DNA of 64,000 bases, taken from positions 558,001-622,000 of the forward strand of contig NZ_JAIEZV010000002.1 of NCBI RefSeq assembly GCF_019599545.1, read 5' to 3'. Below, piece by piece: positions 1 through 13,051 of this stretch. The notes under the pieces are model-generated. The model had not been told where the DNA came from and made no database searches. It saw nothing but the letters and a program-made list of their open reading frames with translations. Each line of letters opens with the position of its first letter. Positions within the stretch are counted from its first letter, which is position 1. This DNA is from Halobacillus sp. Nhm2S1. Lineage in GTDB: Bacteria; Bacillota; Bacilli; Bacillales; Halobacillaceae. The position numbers and the translations under genes are program-made.

Positions 1-685
1 GCACCTTGGACTGCATATTTACATCTCCAGTAAGCACATCTCCCATAATTCCATCCTCTGCTTCATCAGGAATACGGAAACGATTCGCACCTACCGATTC
101 TAACATACGTGGCCGGACAGCTTCACTAACTTCCAATGTACCTTCAATCACTTGGTTTTGATCTCTCGTTACGAGAATCCTTCCATTCGAATCGATGTTG
201 ATCGCTTGAAAGTTGTCTTCAAGTATAATGTTTTCGCCGTCCGCTCCGATGACAGGATGACCTTTTGCATCTGTCAGCAGCAGTTGCCCATCGTCAACCG
301 GGTTCAAATAGAAGTTTCCTGCACGGGTGAAGTGAACTTCCTCTCCTTGTTCTGTCGTGACTCGAAGGTTGAACATATGTCGGTCTTCCAATAAAGCCAC
401 ATCCAGTTCCCGGCCGGTGTTTTTCAAGCTGCCCTGAGTCAGATCAAGGTTTGTGTGGCCAAGCTTTGCTCCCGCACCAATTCGGATGGTTTCAGGTGTC
501 AGCCGTCCGACCTCTGCATCAGAATGAGACTGGTTATCGATTTGTTGATACAATAATGAAGAAAAATCGGCGCTGCGGCTTTTGTATCCTGTCGTTTCAC
601 TGTTGGACAAGTTGTTTCCGACAAGATCTAGCTTCTTCTGCAGCTGTCCCATCGTTACAGCCGATTGGATCATTGAACGATTCAT
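1..685 (-). CDS. flhP: Flagellar hook-basal body protein FlhP (FlgG/FlgF-like), 3' end outside window
   Basis: At least 228 codons read without a stop from ATG at 685 to the window edge, so the C-terminus is missing. The start MNRSMIQSAVTMGQLQKKLD and the following LVGNNLSNSETTGYK are the N-terminal rod-protein signature of the FlgF/FlgG family, which forms the distal rod of the flagellum outside the membrane. The gene lies directly downstream of flhO and mbl on the same strand, the order found in B. subtilis (mbl-flhO-flhP), which favours FlhP over other FlgG paralogues. An AAGGAG ribosome-binding site sits about 13 bases before the start. The paralogue assignment rests on synteny. Confidence 0.85.
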   Translation of the reverse strand, partial: MNRSMIQSAVTMGQLQKKLDLVGNNLSNSETTGYKSRSADFSSLLYQQIDNQSHSDAEVGRLTPETIRIGAGAKLGHTNLDLTQGSLKNTGRELDVALLEDRHMFNLRVTTEQGEEVHFTRAGNFYLNPVDDGQLLLTDAKGHPVIGADGENIILEDNFQAINIDSNGRILVTRDQNQVIEGTLEVSEAVRPRMLESVGANRFRIPDEAEDGIMGDVLTGDVNMQSKV

Positions 686-702
686 GAAGGTTGCCACACT
701 CC

Positions 703-1527
703 TTAACTAAGTCTTCCGATTTCCGTCACTGCTTTTTGCATGCTTTGATCATAAGCTTTTAAGACACGCTGGTTCATTTCAAACGAACGGTATGTATTCA
801 TCATTTCAGTCATGGTTCTGTTCGGATCAACATTGGAACGCTCCAGATGGTGTTGACGAATCGAGTAACCCACTCCATCTTCCGCTCCAGGGTTCACGAT
901 GAGGTTCCCTTCTTCAGAAAGACGAAATAGATCGTTCCCTTCTTTCACCATTTGAGAAGCATCCGGCGTGTAAGACAACCCAAGTGCGAAAGCCTGTCCA
1001 TCTACGGTAAGCTCTCCATCTTGCGAAACATCAAACTCCATGCCACCCGTGTCCATCGGATCTCCGTTTCTATCCAAAACATAGTACCCGAGGTTCGTCG
1101 TCAAAAACCCTTCGCCATCTACAGTGAAGTTCCCATTGCGTGTGTACCGCTCTTCCCCATCCTCATTCTGGACACGAAAAAAAAGGGAACCAGATTCGTC
1201 AGGTACCTCATTTTGTACAAGGGCAAGGTCTGTCCCCACCCCTGTTTCTTTCAAATCTCCTTGTACAAACGAAGGAACGGCTTCCTGCATATACACCCCT
1301 GTGTTAAGGGATCCTACATGTCCGCCATCAGGTATTTTGAATCCATTATTCGTCGGAACCGTCTTGCTTCCCATCCGCTCTATTAATAGCTCTGGAAAAG
1401 CACGCATTGTCCCCTGGTCTGCTTTGTAGCCTGGTGTGTAGGCGTTCGCCATATTATTCGACAACGTTTCCTGCATCCTCTGGTTGGCCATCATACCTGC
1501 TGCTGCTGTGTAAAATCCCCTTAACAA
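703..1527 (-). CDS. flhO: Flagellar basal-body rod protein FlhO (FlgG-like)
   Basis: This 274-residue protein has the basal-body rod N-terminus (MLRGFYTAAAGMMANQRMQ, then SNNMANAYTPGYK) and the conserved C-terminal block ending with a helical MMNTYRSFEMNQRVLKAYDQ segment, the two coiled ends by which FlgG-type proteins polymerise. The length matches B. subtilis FlhO (about 270). The start codon is TTG at 1527, preceded by GGAGTGAAGACACC, a convincing ribosome-binding site; no in-frame ATG precedes the conserved N-terminus. It lies between mbl and flhP, so the three are probably co-transcribed. Such proteins are exported by the flagellar type III system and carry no signal peptide, as here. 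Confidence 0.9.
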   Translation of the reverse strand: MLRGFYTAAAGMMANQRMQETLSNNMANAYTPGYKADQGTMRAFPELLIERMGSKTVPTNNGFKIPDGGHVGSLNTGVYMQEAVPSFVQGDLKETGVGTDLALVQNEVPDESGSLFFRVQNEDGEERYTRNGNFTVDGEGFLTTNLGYYVLDRNGDPMDTGGMEFDVSQDGELTVDGQAFALGLSYTPDASQMVKEGNDLFRLSEEGNLIVNPGAEDGVGYSIRQHHLERSNVDPNRTMTEMMNTYRSFEMNQRVLKAYDQSMQKAVTEIGRLS

Positions 1528-1557
1528 GGTGTCTTCACTCCTTCCGCCCTATCTAAA

Positions 1558-2556
1558 CTAGAGTTTCGTTGAAATACGCTTATCAATATTTTCGAGCATA
1601 ATGCCTGTACCTGTAGCCACACAATCCATCGGGGATTCAGCCACAAGGACAGGAACTTTCAGCTCTTCAGCGAGCAGTTGGTCAATGCCATGTAGAAGTG
1701 CCCCGCCGCCTGTCATGATGACTCCACGGTCAATGATATCCGCAGACAGTTCAGGTGGAGTGCGCTCCAGCACTTGTTTCGCTGCTTGAATGATGACCTG
1801 TACAGACTCGCGTAAAGACCTTTCAATTTCTTCAGAATTGACGGAGATCGTACGTGGTAAACCGGAAACCATATCTCGGCCGCGAATTTCAATTTCCTCG
1901 TTTCTTGAACCAGGGAAAACCGTGGCCACGCTGATCTTAATATCCTCAGCTGTTCGCTCTCCGATCAACAGTTTATATTCTTTTTTAATGTATTGTAGAA
2001 TCTCATGATCAAACTTATCACCGGCCATTTTGATGGAAGAAGCCGTAACAATATCACCCATGGACAAAACAGCGACATCCGTTGTGCCACCTCCGATATC
2101 GACAACCATGTTCCCGCTTGGTTGGAAGATATCCATCCCGGCACCAATCGCTGCTACCTTAGGCTCTTCTTCTAAATATACTTTTTTACCACCGGATTTC
2201 TCAGCCGCTTCTTTGATCGCTTTTTGCTCCACTTTCGTAATGTTCGTTGGGCAACAGATCAACATGCGCGGTTTTGATAAGAATCCTCTCACGTTCGTTT
2301 TTTGGATAAAGTGCCTAAGCATCGCCTCAGTAACGTCAAAATCTGCAATGACACCGTCCTTCAAAGGTCGGATGGCTTCAATGTTGCCAGGCGTACGTCC
2401 GACCATCCGGCGGGCCTCCTCACCTACCTCCAGCACCTTCCCAGTATTACGGTCCATGGCAACCACAGACGGTTCGTTCAATACAATTCCTTTACCTTTT
2501 ACGTGGATGAGTACGTTCGCTGTACCCAGGTCAATTCCTATATCTCTCGCAAACAT
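1558..2556 (-). CDS. mbl: Rod-shape protein Mbl (MreB-like actin)
   Basis: The 332-residue protein opens with DIGIDLGTANVLIHVKGKGI, the actin-type phosphate-1 motif, and carries VVDIGGGTTDVAVLSMGDIV (phosphate 2) and IMTGGGALLHGID (adenosine motif). The length and MFARDIGIDLG start are those of Mbl rather than MreB or MreBH. Mbl polymerises on the inner face of the membrane and directs lateral wall synthesis. The adjacent spoIIID upstream and flhO downstream match the B. subtilis order, supporting the paralogue call. GGAGG lies 10 bases before the ATG. Confidence 0.95.
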   Translation of the reverse strand: MFARDIGIDLGTANVLIHVKGKGIVLNEPSVVAMDRNTGKVLEVGEEARRMVGRTPGNIEAIRPLKDGVIADFDVTEAMLRHFIQKTNVRGFLSKPRMLICCPTNITKVEQKAIKEAAEKSGGKKVYLEEEPKVAAIGAGMDIFQPSGNMVVDIGGGTTDVAVLSMGDIVTASSIKMAGDKFDHEILQYIKKEYKLLIGERTAEDIKISVATVFPGSRNEEIEIRGRDMVSGLPRTISVNSEEIERSLRESVQVIIQAAKQVLERTPPELSADIIDRGVIMTGGGALLHGIDQLLAEELKVPVLVAESPMDCVATGTGIMLENIDKRISTKL

Positions 2557-2811
2557 GTTCTGTAGATCCTCCCTATTGTAAAAAACATAATCCTAGTAAC
2601 GTGCAGGACCCTCGTAATCCGTTACGTTACAACGGCAATGGAGATCAGTCTCCTTCAACTTATATTTCCCTATTGTTTCAAGTTCTATTTTCGATTTAAA
2701 TCATGCACATCTAGTTCTTTATTCTATCACAAAATTACGACATCCGTCTCTTGAGATATGAAAAAAGTTACCAAATATCGAGGAATTGTGACAAAGGGAG
2801 GAAAACAGTGT

Positions 2812-3093
2812 TCATGCGAGAGGTTGAACAGGTTGATCATCCACCAATTGGGCTTTGTACTTTCTCCTGGTTGCTTCTCCACCTCTGAGGTGGCGGATTT
2901 CTTTATGGTGGTCGAGGATCTTCTTCACTTCCTTGGCAAGTTCGGGATTCACTTCCGGAAGTCTTTCCGTTAAGTCTTTGTGGACCGTACTTTTAGAAAC
3001 TCCAAATTCTTTGGCAATGACTCTTACCGTTTTTTTCGTTTCAACAATGTGCTCTCCAATCTTGATGGTCCTCTCTTTGATGTAATCATGCAC
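2812..3093 (-). CDS. spoIIID: Sporulation transcriptional regulator SpoIIID
   Basis: From GTG at 3093 the protein is 93 residues, the same as B. subtilis SpoIIID, and starts VHDYIKERTIKIGEHIVETK. A longer frame begins at ATG 3121-3123, but AGGAGG sits 8 bases before the GTG and family similarity begins there, so the GTG is the likely start. The helix-turn-helix is TVRVIAKEFGVSKSTVHKDL, and a basic C-terminal segment (RHLRGGEATRRKYK) follows. SpoIIID is the mother-cell regulator that modulates the sigma-E regulon and activates sigK. A good sigma-E-like promoter lies upstream (3230-3258). Confidence 0.96.
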   Translation of the reverse strand: MHDYIKERTIKIGEHIVETKKTVRVIAKEFGVSKSTVHKDLTERLPEVNPELAKEVKKILDHHKEIRHLRGGEATRRKYKAQLVDDQPVQPLA

Positions 3094-3229
3094 TCCACTC
3101 GCCTCCTGTGATTGACTATCCAAGGGGGTGGGATTCTTAGGAAAGCGGTTCTATTATGTGTGGGTGTTTACTCTGGAAGTTAAATCATGCTGGATCACCC
3201 TGGATGTTACCGAGTGCTCGGTTATCCTC

Positions 3230-3258
3230 ATTGTATTAATAAAAGTTCTAAGATATGC
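3230..3258 (-). promoter_or_regulatory. Candidate sigma-E promoter of spoIIID
   Basis: Reading the minus strand, GCATATC (3252-3258) is followed after 14 bases by AATACAAT (3230-3237). The sigma-E consensus as I know it is kmATATT, 13-15 bases, CATACAmT, so only one position differs in each element. The site lies about 137 bases upstream of the spoIIID GTG. Sigma-E control of spoIIID is established in B. subtilis; its use here is inference. Confidence 0.6.
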
Positions 3259-3403
3259 CAGATGATGCAAGGGCCGATGTGATTTCTTGTAATTTTATGC
3301 TCGATACACGTAACTGAAAACCATTCCTTCATCTTATGTAACACAAACAGCCCCCTACATGCTTAAACGCATAACCCTAACAAACACCTGCCTTTTAACC
3401 AAA

Positions 3404-3435
3404 TAAAAAAATGAGGGCAGAACCCTCATTTTTTA
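3404..3435 (-). terminator. Intrinsic terminator of spoIIQ
   Basis: On the minus strand ATGAGGG, a short loop and CCCTCAT are followed by a T run. The hairpin starts immediately after the spoIIQ stop codon. Confidence 0.85.
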
Positions 3436-4371
3436 AGTCTGTGTGGTAGAGATGGAAGAGGCACTATCTTCATCTGGTGTTTGCTCTTCATCTTCAGAAC
3501 CAGCTGGATCTTCATCCGTATTCAATTCTTCCTCTGTAGACTGCTCTGCATCGTCAGAAGGTTGTTCGGCATCATCAGAAGACTGCTCTGTACCTTCAGA
3601 AGGCTCTTCGCCATCTTCTTGTGGCTCTTCAGCTGGAGCGTCTTCTTCCTGAGCTTCTTGTCCAGCATTCTCAATGATTTTACTCATTGGCTGACCGAAG
3701 AATTCTTCAGGGTTGACAGGCTGTCCATCACTGCGTACTTCAAAGTGTACGTGGACACCACTCGCTTGTCCGAAGGAGTTCTTACCTGCAGAACCAAGAA
3801 CTTCACCTTGGGCTACATCGGATCCTGCTAATACATCGACATCTTCTAAACTAGCATACACAGTTGAAATGTTTTCATCGTGTGTGATTTCAATAACATT
3901 GCCGTATAGCGGATCTTCTTTAACTTCTGTAACTGTTCCTGACAAAGCTGCTGTCACTTCGAAAGCTTCTCCATCTTCTCTAGTAATGTCTACGCCTTCA
4001 CTTTGGTAGTACTTATTGTTGTATAGGACCAGTGCACTTTCTTGATCTTGCTCGGAAGCGTTGTAATCATAGAATTTAGTGACAATGGATGCTGCCTTTT
4101 CATCAGCTACAGGCATTTCCAAGTTTTCCTGATGTTCCATGACTGGTACAGTATCTTTCTCATTATCTGCCGTCAAAAACTCATCCTGGACTTTGGAATC
4201 TGGTTGCTCTGCGATTTGGTCTTCCAAATCACTGGCTCCCTGCTGATACCAGAACACTCCGACAAGTACTAATGCAGCCACTGACAAATACAATGCTGGG
4301 TACAACCACTTCTTGCGCATCAAGCGTTTGAACTTTAATTTAGTCACGCTTTTCTTACCTTCTTCTTTCAT
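3433..4371 (-). CDS. spoIIQ: Forespore engulfment protein SpoIIQ with degenerate LytM domain and long acidic tail
   Basis: The start chosen is ATG at 4371, 6-7 bases after GAGGTG, giving 312 residues; an upstream reading frame is not needed. A basic N-terminus leads into one membrane helix (LYPALYLSVAALVLVGVFWY), then a linker and an M23/LytM domain. The first zinc-binding His is replaced by Ser (YQSEGVDI), while the second motif VHVHFEV is kept, the same pattern of degeneration known in B. subtilis SpoIIQ, so peptidase activity is unlikely. SpoIIQ in the forespore membrane pairs with mother-cell SpoIIIAH across the intermembrane space. After the LytM domain comes an Asp/Glu/Ser-rich tail of roughly 75 residues, longer than I expect for the family. 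spoIID lies upstream. Confidence 0.93.
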   Translation of the reverse strand: MKEEGKKSVTKLKFKRLMRKKWLYPALYLSVAALVLVGVFWYQQGASDLEDQIAEQPDSKVQDEFLTADNEKDTVPVMEHQENLEMPVADEKAASIVTKFYDYNASEQDQESALVLYNNKYYQSEGVDITREDGEAFEVTAALSGTVTEVKEDPLYGNVIEITHDENISTVYASLEDVDVLAGSDVAQGEVLGSAGKNSFGQASGVHVHFEVRSDGQPVNPEEFFGQPMSKIIENAGQEAQEEDAPAEEPQEDGEEPSEGTEQSSDDAEQPSDDAEQSTEEELNTDEDPAGSEDEEQTPDEDSASSISTTQT

Positions 4372-4473
4372 GTTCATCACCTCAAAAACCATTCTGAACA
4401 CTTCTTTGGGATTATATACATTTACAGAAAAAAATTTATAATTCATAGAGTGCTTGTTCAAGAATCATTCCCT

Positions 4474-4901
4474 ATTGTGGAATGCTCAGTTTCGAGAATC
4501 TTCCATGGTAAAGGGGCGGAGGGGAATGGCGAGACTCCTAATTTAAGTGTGCAGGCGCCTCGATCAGCGGCGTGTGGACTGGACTGAGCTGGCGGAGATA
4601 AAAGAAACACGAAGAACGGAGTGATTCGATGTTGACTTATCGTACAGAAGCGAGGGAAGTCTCAATAGCCACTAGGCGCCGGAACCGGATATCATAGAGG
4701 GAAAAAGTGCAGGGTGAGACCCCACAGGACGCAGTCCGAGGAGGCTCAAAAGAATAGAGGAAGTTCGATTAAATTCGGCATCTCCTGGGCCAACATCGAA
4801 CGACCCCACTTCGTGTGGGGCCCCGCGGAAAGCGAGCTGTTCCCCGCAGCCCCACCCACTCAATAAAAGTCTACAAACTAAGTCTTCAAGTATCCTGCCA
4901 T
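4474..4901. repeat. Interspersed element copy A, with nested insertions, in the spoIID-spoIIQ gap
   Basis: This fills most of the 584-base gap between spoIID and spoIIQ. The left end resembles the shared core (ATTGTGGAATGCTCAG, then TTTCGAGA), and the right end reads AAGTCTTC followed by ATCCTGCCAT, an inverted copy. Family blocks (GGCGGAGGGGAATGGCGAG; GTGCAGGGTGAGACC; GACGCAGTCCGAGGAGGCTC; CGCGGAAAGCGAGC) appear in order but are interrupted at about 4540-4698 and 4757-4820 by unrelated sequence. Other copies lack these two segments. Confidence 0.8.
4540..4698. repeat. Insertion nested inside element copy A, with GGCGCC inverted ends
   Basis: Compared with copy E (29892-30080), copy A gains about 159 bases between GAGACTCCT and GGAAAAAGTGCAG. 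The inserted block contains GCAGGCGCC near 4551-4559 and the inverted TAGGCGCC at 4673-4680, and has no long reading frame. It looks like a second, smaller repetitive element, but its exact boundaries cannot be fixed from one copy. Confidence 0.6.
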
Positions 4902-4929
4902 ATTGTTGAAGACAATAAATTTGAGCAAC

Positions 4930-4957
4930 GAAAAAGAGCTGCTCTGGGCAGCTCTTT
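4930..4957 (-). terminator. Intrinsic terminator of spoIID
   Basis: Minus-strand hairpin AAGAGCTGC / GCAGCTCTT with a TTTTT run, overlapping the last codon of spoIID. Confidence 0.85.
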
Positions 4958-5981
4958 AGTTTACGGTGTCTTCTTTTTCAATGGTTAAGGAAGCCGTTTG
5001 TGTGCTTAATGGTGCAATTTCAGTATCTTGATAATAGTGATGGATAATTTCTTTGTAATCCTTCCCTGATTTTGCCATGCCATTGGCCCCGTACTGACTC
5101 ATTCCTACCCCATGACCGTAGCCCTTCGTTGTGAAGATGACATGGTCCCCTTTTTGCTTAATACTGAAATCGCTGGATGGCAGCCCGATTTTTTCACGAA
5201 TTTCTCTTCCAGAGAATGTATGATCACCGAAATGAACTTCATCCACCCGGTTTCCTTCTGTCTTCGTCATTGTTGACTGTTGGATTCCTGCCCCTATGCT
5301 TACTCCCAAGGTCTGCTCAAGCTCTGCAACGGTGATTATTTTTTGATCGGCGAATTTGGGTGATTCCTGGTCCCATGGACTTTCTACACTTTGAAGGTAT
5401 GGAATATCATGCTCCCAATAATCTCCTGCGTTTTCTGTGTAGCCGTTGCTCGTTGAAAAGAAAGCTGCTGTGATCGGCTGTTGTTCATACGTAATGATTT
5501 CACCTTTTGTTGCCTTGACTGCTTCTGTGATTTTTCCCATGTTTTCTTCATATCTGTCTTTCCATTGACTTCGTAGTTGATTCTCATCTTTATACACTTG
5601 ATGGCTGACCGTATCTGTAACATCTGCTTCTGCCGAAACTTTTTCACCTTGAACTAGGTGACGGGTAATGTACGTCCTTGCAGCAAGGGCCTGGGCTTTG
5701 AGTGCCTCCATTTCGAAATTTACAGGCATTTCAGAAGCAACAACTCGAGCCACATAACTTTCTAAAGGAACTTCTTCGACCTCTTTTGTCGTGCTACGTA
5801 ATACTTTGACAGCAAACGGAGATTCCTCTACGCTCGCTACTTCTTCAGTTTGCGGGGTTTCCTTCACTTCTTCCGTACCCCCGGAATTCGTAAATGGGAC
5901 GACGATCATCGTTGGTAGGATTAGTATTATTGTGAATAAACCACATACAGCAAGTATTCCAATTCCATTGTTTTTTTTCAT
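4956..5981 (-). CDS. spoIID: Stage II sporulation protein D, SpoIID
   Basis: Translation from ATG at 5981 (AGGAGG six bases upstream; another ATG two codons earlier abuts the ribosome-binding site) gives 341 residues. The protein has one N-terminal membrane helix and then the SpoIID/LytB domain, with landmarks VPLESYVARVVASEMP, LKAQALAARTY and YGHGVGMSQYGA. SpoIID is a lytic transglycosylase that removes septal peptidoglycan with SpoIIP and SpoIIM during engulfment, acting in the intermembrane space. murAA is immediately upstream and spoIIQ downstream, as in B. subtilis, grouping engulfment genes with a cell-wall gene. Confidence 0.95.
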   Translation of the reverse strand: MKKNNGIGILAVCGLFTIILILPTMIVVPFTNSGGTEEVKETPQTEEVASVEESPFAVKVLRSTTKEVEEVPLESYVARVVASEMPVNFEMEALKAQALAARTYITRHLVQGEKVSAEADVTDTVSHQVYKDENQLRSQWKDRYEENMGKITEAVKATKGEIITYEQQPITAAFFSTSNGYTENAGDYWEHDIPYLQSVESPWDQESPKFADQKIITVAELEQTLGVSIGAGIQQSTMTKTEGNRVDEVHFGDHTFSGREIREKIGLPSSDFSIKQKGDHVIFTTKGYGHGVGMSQYGANGMAKSGKDYKEIIHHYYQDTEIAPLSTQTASLTIEKEDTVN

Positions 5982-6051
5982 CCGCATCCTCCTGGTTACA
6001 TAGTAAATCCCTCTACTAAAAATGTATCCAGAAATAGAAGATGATAGAACT

Positions 6052-6093
6052 AAAAAAGCTTACCTATTTCAAAAATATTGAAACAGGCAAGCC
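6052..6093 (-). terminator. Intrinsic terminator after murAA
   Basis: Imperfect minus-strand stem GGCTTGCCTGTTTCA / TGAAATAGGTAAGC followed by TTTTTT. Confidence 0.75.
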
Positions 6094-6108
6094 ATAAAGA
6101 TGTATATA

Positions 6109-7419
6109 TTATAATGTCGATACTGATTCGCTTGGTTCGTGATCTTCTGAATATACTTCTTCTTCTCTGACACGCTCAATATCAGCGCCTAGGGCAGCTA
6201 ATTTCTCAGCAAAATCCACATATCCACGATCCAGATGCTTAAGCTCCGTCACCCTTGTATATCCGTCAGCCACTAATCCAGCTAGAATTAATGCAGCTCC
6301 GGCTCTCAAGTCGGTTGCGGCAACTTCTGCACCTTGTAAGGAAGATGGTCCTTCTACAATGACACTACGACCCTCGATTTTCAAATTCGCGTTCATACGA
6401 CGGAATTCTTCGACATGCATAAAGCGATTTTCAAATACCGTCTCTGTAATGACACTCGTACCTGCTGCATTCAGCATAAGAGCCATCATTTGAGATTGCA
6501 TGTCTGTTGGGAAGCCGGGGTGTGGCATCGTTTTAATGTCTGTAGCTTGAAGAATATCTGGACCAATAACACGAAGGCCACTCTCTTCTTCATGGATAAT
6601 GACGCCCATCTCTTCCATTTTTGAAACAAGGGGGCGTAGGTGTTCATGCATCGCACCTTGTACGAGAACATTCCCTCCGGTAATCGCTGCAGCTACCATG
6701 AATGTACCTGCTTCGATACGGTCGGGGATAATGGTATGAGTCGTACCAACAAGTTTCTCTACACCTTCGATGCGAATGGTTTCTGTTCCTGCACCAACGA
6801 TGTTTGCGCCCATTTTATTCAAATAGTTTGCAAGGTCGACAATTTCCGGTTCTTTCGCACAATTTTCAAGAATCGTCCTTCCCTCTGCAAGAGCTGCAGC
6901 CATCATGACGTTTTCCGTTGCACCAACACTAGGAACATCGAAGTAAATTTTCGCACCTTTTAAGCGGCCGTTTACTTCAGCTTCAACGTAGCCGTTTCCA
7001 ACGGTTACTTCAGCTCCCATTGCCTCGAAGCCTTTCAAGTGCTGATCAATTGGCCGTGAACCGATCGCACATCCTCCTGGCATAGCAACCTTAGCATGGC
7101 CATACCGGGCCAAAAGTGGTCCCAATACAAGAACAGAGGCGCGCATTTTCCTTACATATTCAATTGGTGCTTCTGTTTCCAATTCATTAGAAGCATCTAC
7201 CGTGACTGTGTTCCCCACCATATTTACATCTGCATTCATATGTCGGATCACTTCATTGATCGTATATACATCAGCTAAAGCGGGTACTTCGTGCAGTACG
7301 CTTTTTCCTTCACTTGCAATAATACTTGCTGCGATGACAGGCAGTACGGCATTCTTGGCACCTTCTGCTTTCACGGTACCATTCAGCTGCCTCCCACCAC
7401 GGACGATGATTTTTTCCAA
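6109..7419 (-). CDS. murAA: UDP-N-acetylglucosamine 1-carboxyvinyltransferase MurA
   Basis: The 436-residue protein, the same length as B. subtilis MurAA, begins [20 protein letters not shown] and has the catalytic loop [14 protein letters not shown] with Cys117, the fosfomycin target in this family. It transfers enolpyruvate from PEP to UDP-GlcNAc, the first committed step of peptidoglycan synthesis, in the cytoplasm. It sits between ywmB and spoIID as in B. subtilis, which identifies it as the MurAA paralogue. A second copy (murAB, 36377-37663) is in this window. Confidence 0.96.
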   Translation of the reverse strand: MEKIIVRGGRQLNGTVKAEGAKNAVLPVIAASIIASEGKSVLHEVPALADVYTINEVIRHMNADVNMVGNTVTVDASNELETEAPIEYVRKMRASVLVLGPLLARYGHAKVAMPGGCAIGSRPIDQHLKGFEAMGAEVTVGNGYVEAEVNGRLKGAKIYFDVPSVGATENVMMAAALAEGRTILENCAKEPEIVDLANYLNKMGANIVGAGTETIRIEGVEKLVGTTHTIIPDRIEAGTFMVAAAITGGNVLVQGAMHEHLRPLVSKMEEMGVIIHEEESGLRVIGPDILQATDIKTMPHPGFPTDMQSQMMALMLNAAGTSVITETVFENRFMHVEEFRRMNANLKIEGRSVIVEGPSSLQGAEVAATDLRAGAALILAGLVADGYTRVTELKHLDRGYVDFAEKLAALGADIERVREEEVYSEDHEPSESVSTL

Positions 7420-7453
7420 GGTTCATTCTCCTCCGCGTCCATATTCACTATTA

Positions 7454-8161
7454 TTAATATTCAGCAGTTATTATGGGTGTGCCAATCGTGATGTTTGTCT
7501 CCCCGCCCAAAGTTCGGGTCGCGAATTGTACGTTCATTATTCGATCCCCAGCATCAATGGCCTGATCCCACTTTTTGGTGTAGCCGGTCCTGCTCGTCCA
7601 ACCGTTTTCGTCGATTTCATCTATCGTTGCTATGTCGAAAGCTTGTTTGAATTTTTTATACACTAAAACATCATCAATAATACCACTAAATTTGGTCTTA
7701 ATACAAGAGAAATTAGTGACATTTTCTGAGAAAAATCGACGAGATATTTCATTCATGTTTGTTTGATTAATGTTTGTTAATGAAGGTGTTCCCTGTCCTT
7801 CTGTGGTATAAACCACTTCCACATCGCTCCAAGCATTTTTTGGAACAATCATGCTAAATCTTTCGATGATTTGTTCGTTTTTATGACTGTTTTTGACGGT
7901 GTATTTTACGGCATTCAACGTTTTCTCTTCCGTAATGACAGATTTAGACCAAACATTCAGGAGATCCTTCTTCAATTGGTCTGCCTTTTCTCTAGACACC
8001 TTCTCTTTCAACGTGATCGTCCAGCCACTCACTTCAAGCTGCTTATCCGCAGCAAACGACGAAAACTCCATGAGAGTTTCTTGAGCCTCTGTCATTTCCT
8101 GTGGATAAGCACCTGTTCCTATAATAAATAGAGCAATTATTCCAGCCAAAACACTTTTCAT
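7454..8161 (-). CDS. ywmB: YwmB family secreted protein
   Basis: The start at ATG 8161 follows GGGGAGG by 8 bases and yields 235 residues beginning with a signal-peptide-like MKSVLAGIIALFIIGTGAYP. The rest matches the YwmB family, annotated in databases as a TATA-box-binding-like fold, by features such as EVSGWTITLKEKVSREKADQ and a final TLGGETNITIGTPIITAEY. The function is not known. It lies upstream of murAA and downstream of ywzB in the conserved order, so an envelope-related role is plausible but unproven. Confidence 0.85.
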   Translation of the reverse strand: MKSVLAGIIALFIIGTGAYPQEMTEAQETLMEFSSFAADKQLEVSGWTITLKEKVSREKADQLKKDLLNVWSKSVITEEKTLNAVKYTVKNSHKNEQIIERFSMIVPKNAWSDVEVVYTTEGQGTPSLTNINQTNMNEISRRFFSENVTNFSCIKTKFSGIIDDVLVYKKFKQAFDIATIDEIDENGWTSRTGYTKKWDQAIDAGDRIMNVQFATRTLGGETNITIGTPIITAEY

Positions 8162-8263
8162 TTTGAATGCCTCCCCAAGCATTTTCTTACTATAAGTTTG
8201 ACCTGAGAAGAGGACATTCATACGATACATTTCCTAACAACTTTAGACATTTGTCATCTGTCT

Positions 8264-8497
8264 TTAAAATAGATAAATGAGGCTGTTAGACCATTTAATA
8301 AAATCAAGAAAGAAATTGCTCACCGTTGTACCTAAAGCGATGGTTATTATTATGAGCAATGCTCTTGCTTCAAAAACTTTGTTTTTCCTGAAGAATGCAT
8401 CAAAGTTGATGGACTGTAATACCCTCCAGGTAATAATAATAAAAATCAAATGCGATGTCATGCTAAGAATTGCTTCTTCCGCAAAGTATTGTTCCAT
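8264..8497 (-). CDS. ywzB: DUF1146 small membrane protein YwzB
   Basis: This 77-residue protein has two hydrophobic helices around SHLIFIIITWRVLQSI and ARALLIIITIALGTTVSNFF with short charged ends. The size, the alternating helix pattern and the position between the atp operon and ywmB identify it as YwzB (DUF1146). No function is established. Confidence 0.85.
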   Translation of the reverse strand: MEQYFAEEAILSMTSHLIFIIITWRVLQSINFDAFFRKNKVFEARALLIIITIALGTTVSNFFLDFIKWSNSLIYLF

Positions 8498-8673
8498 AGG
8501 TGCTGCTCCTTCCCTGAGGTATGTCGAGATTCCTCATCTATCCATCAATTGTTCAAGATAAATTGACAAAAGAGGGAATATTCCACTCCATTTCCCGGGC
8601 AATAATAGATATTTCACATCTTTTAGACGAGACTATCCAAAATTCGCTGACGAAAAAAGCTGGTATTTTTCAC

Positions 8674-8702
8674 AAAAAAACTGCTCTCATAAAGAAAGCA
8701 GT

Positions 8703-8704
<2 letters not shown>
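8674..8704 (-). terminator. Terminator of the atp operon
   Basis: Minus-strand stem AAACTGCTTTC / GAGAGCAGTTT followed by seven T residues; the stem begins at the atpC stop codon. Confidence 0.9.
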
Positions 8705-9152
<448 letters not shown>

Positions 9153-9179
9153 TCAAGTCCCTCTATCCATCAGACCTGT

Positions 9180-11500
<2,321 letters not shown>

Positions 11501-11527
11501 TCACCACCCTTTCTAGCTATGATTCAT

Positions 11528-13042
<1,515 letters not shown>

Positions 13043-13051
13043 TCACCCCTA

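Noticed and set aside
952-1386. Antisense frame over flhO, and similar long antisense frames over atpA, icmF and speE
   Set aside because: Composition follows the codon pattern of the real gene on the other strand, and no ribosome-binding sites or families were recognised.
4672-4863. Frames within the interspersed repeats (also near 29650, 31650, 32000, 40100 and 56700)
   Set aside because: They follow the GC-rich palindromic repeat, occur on both strands and encode no coherent protein.
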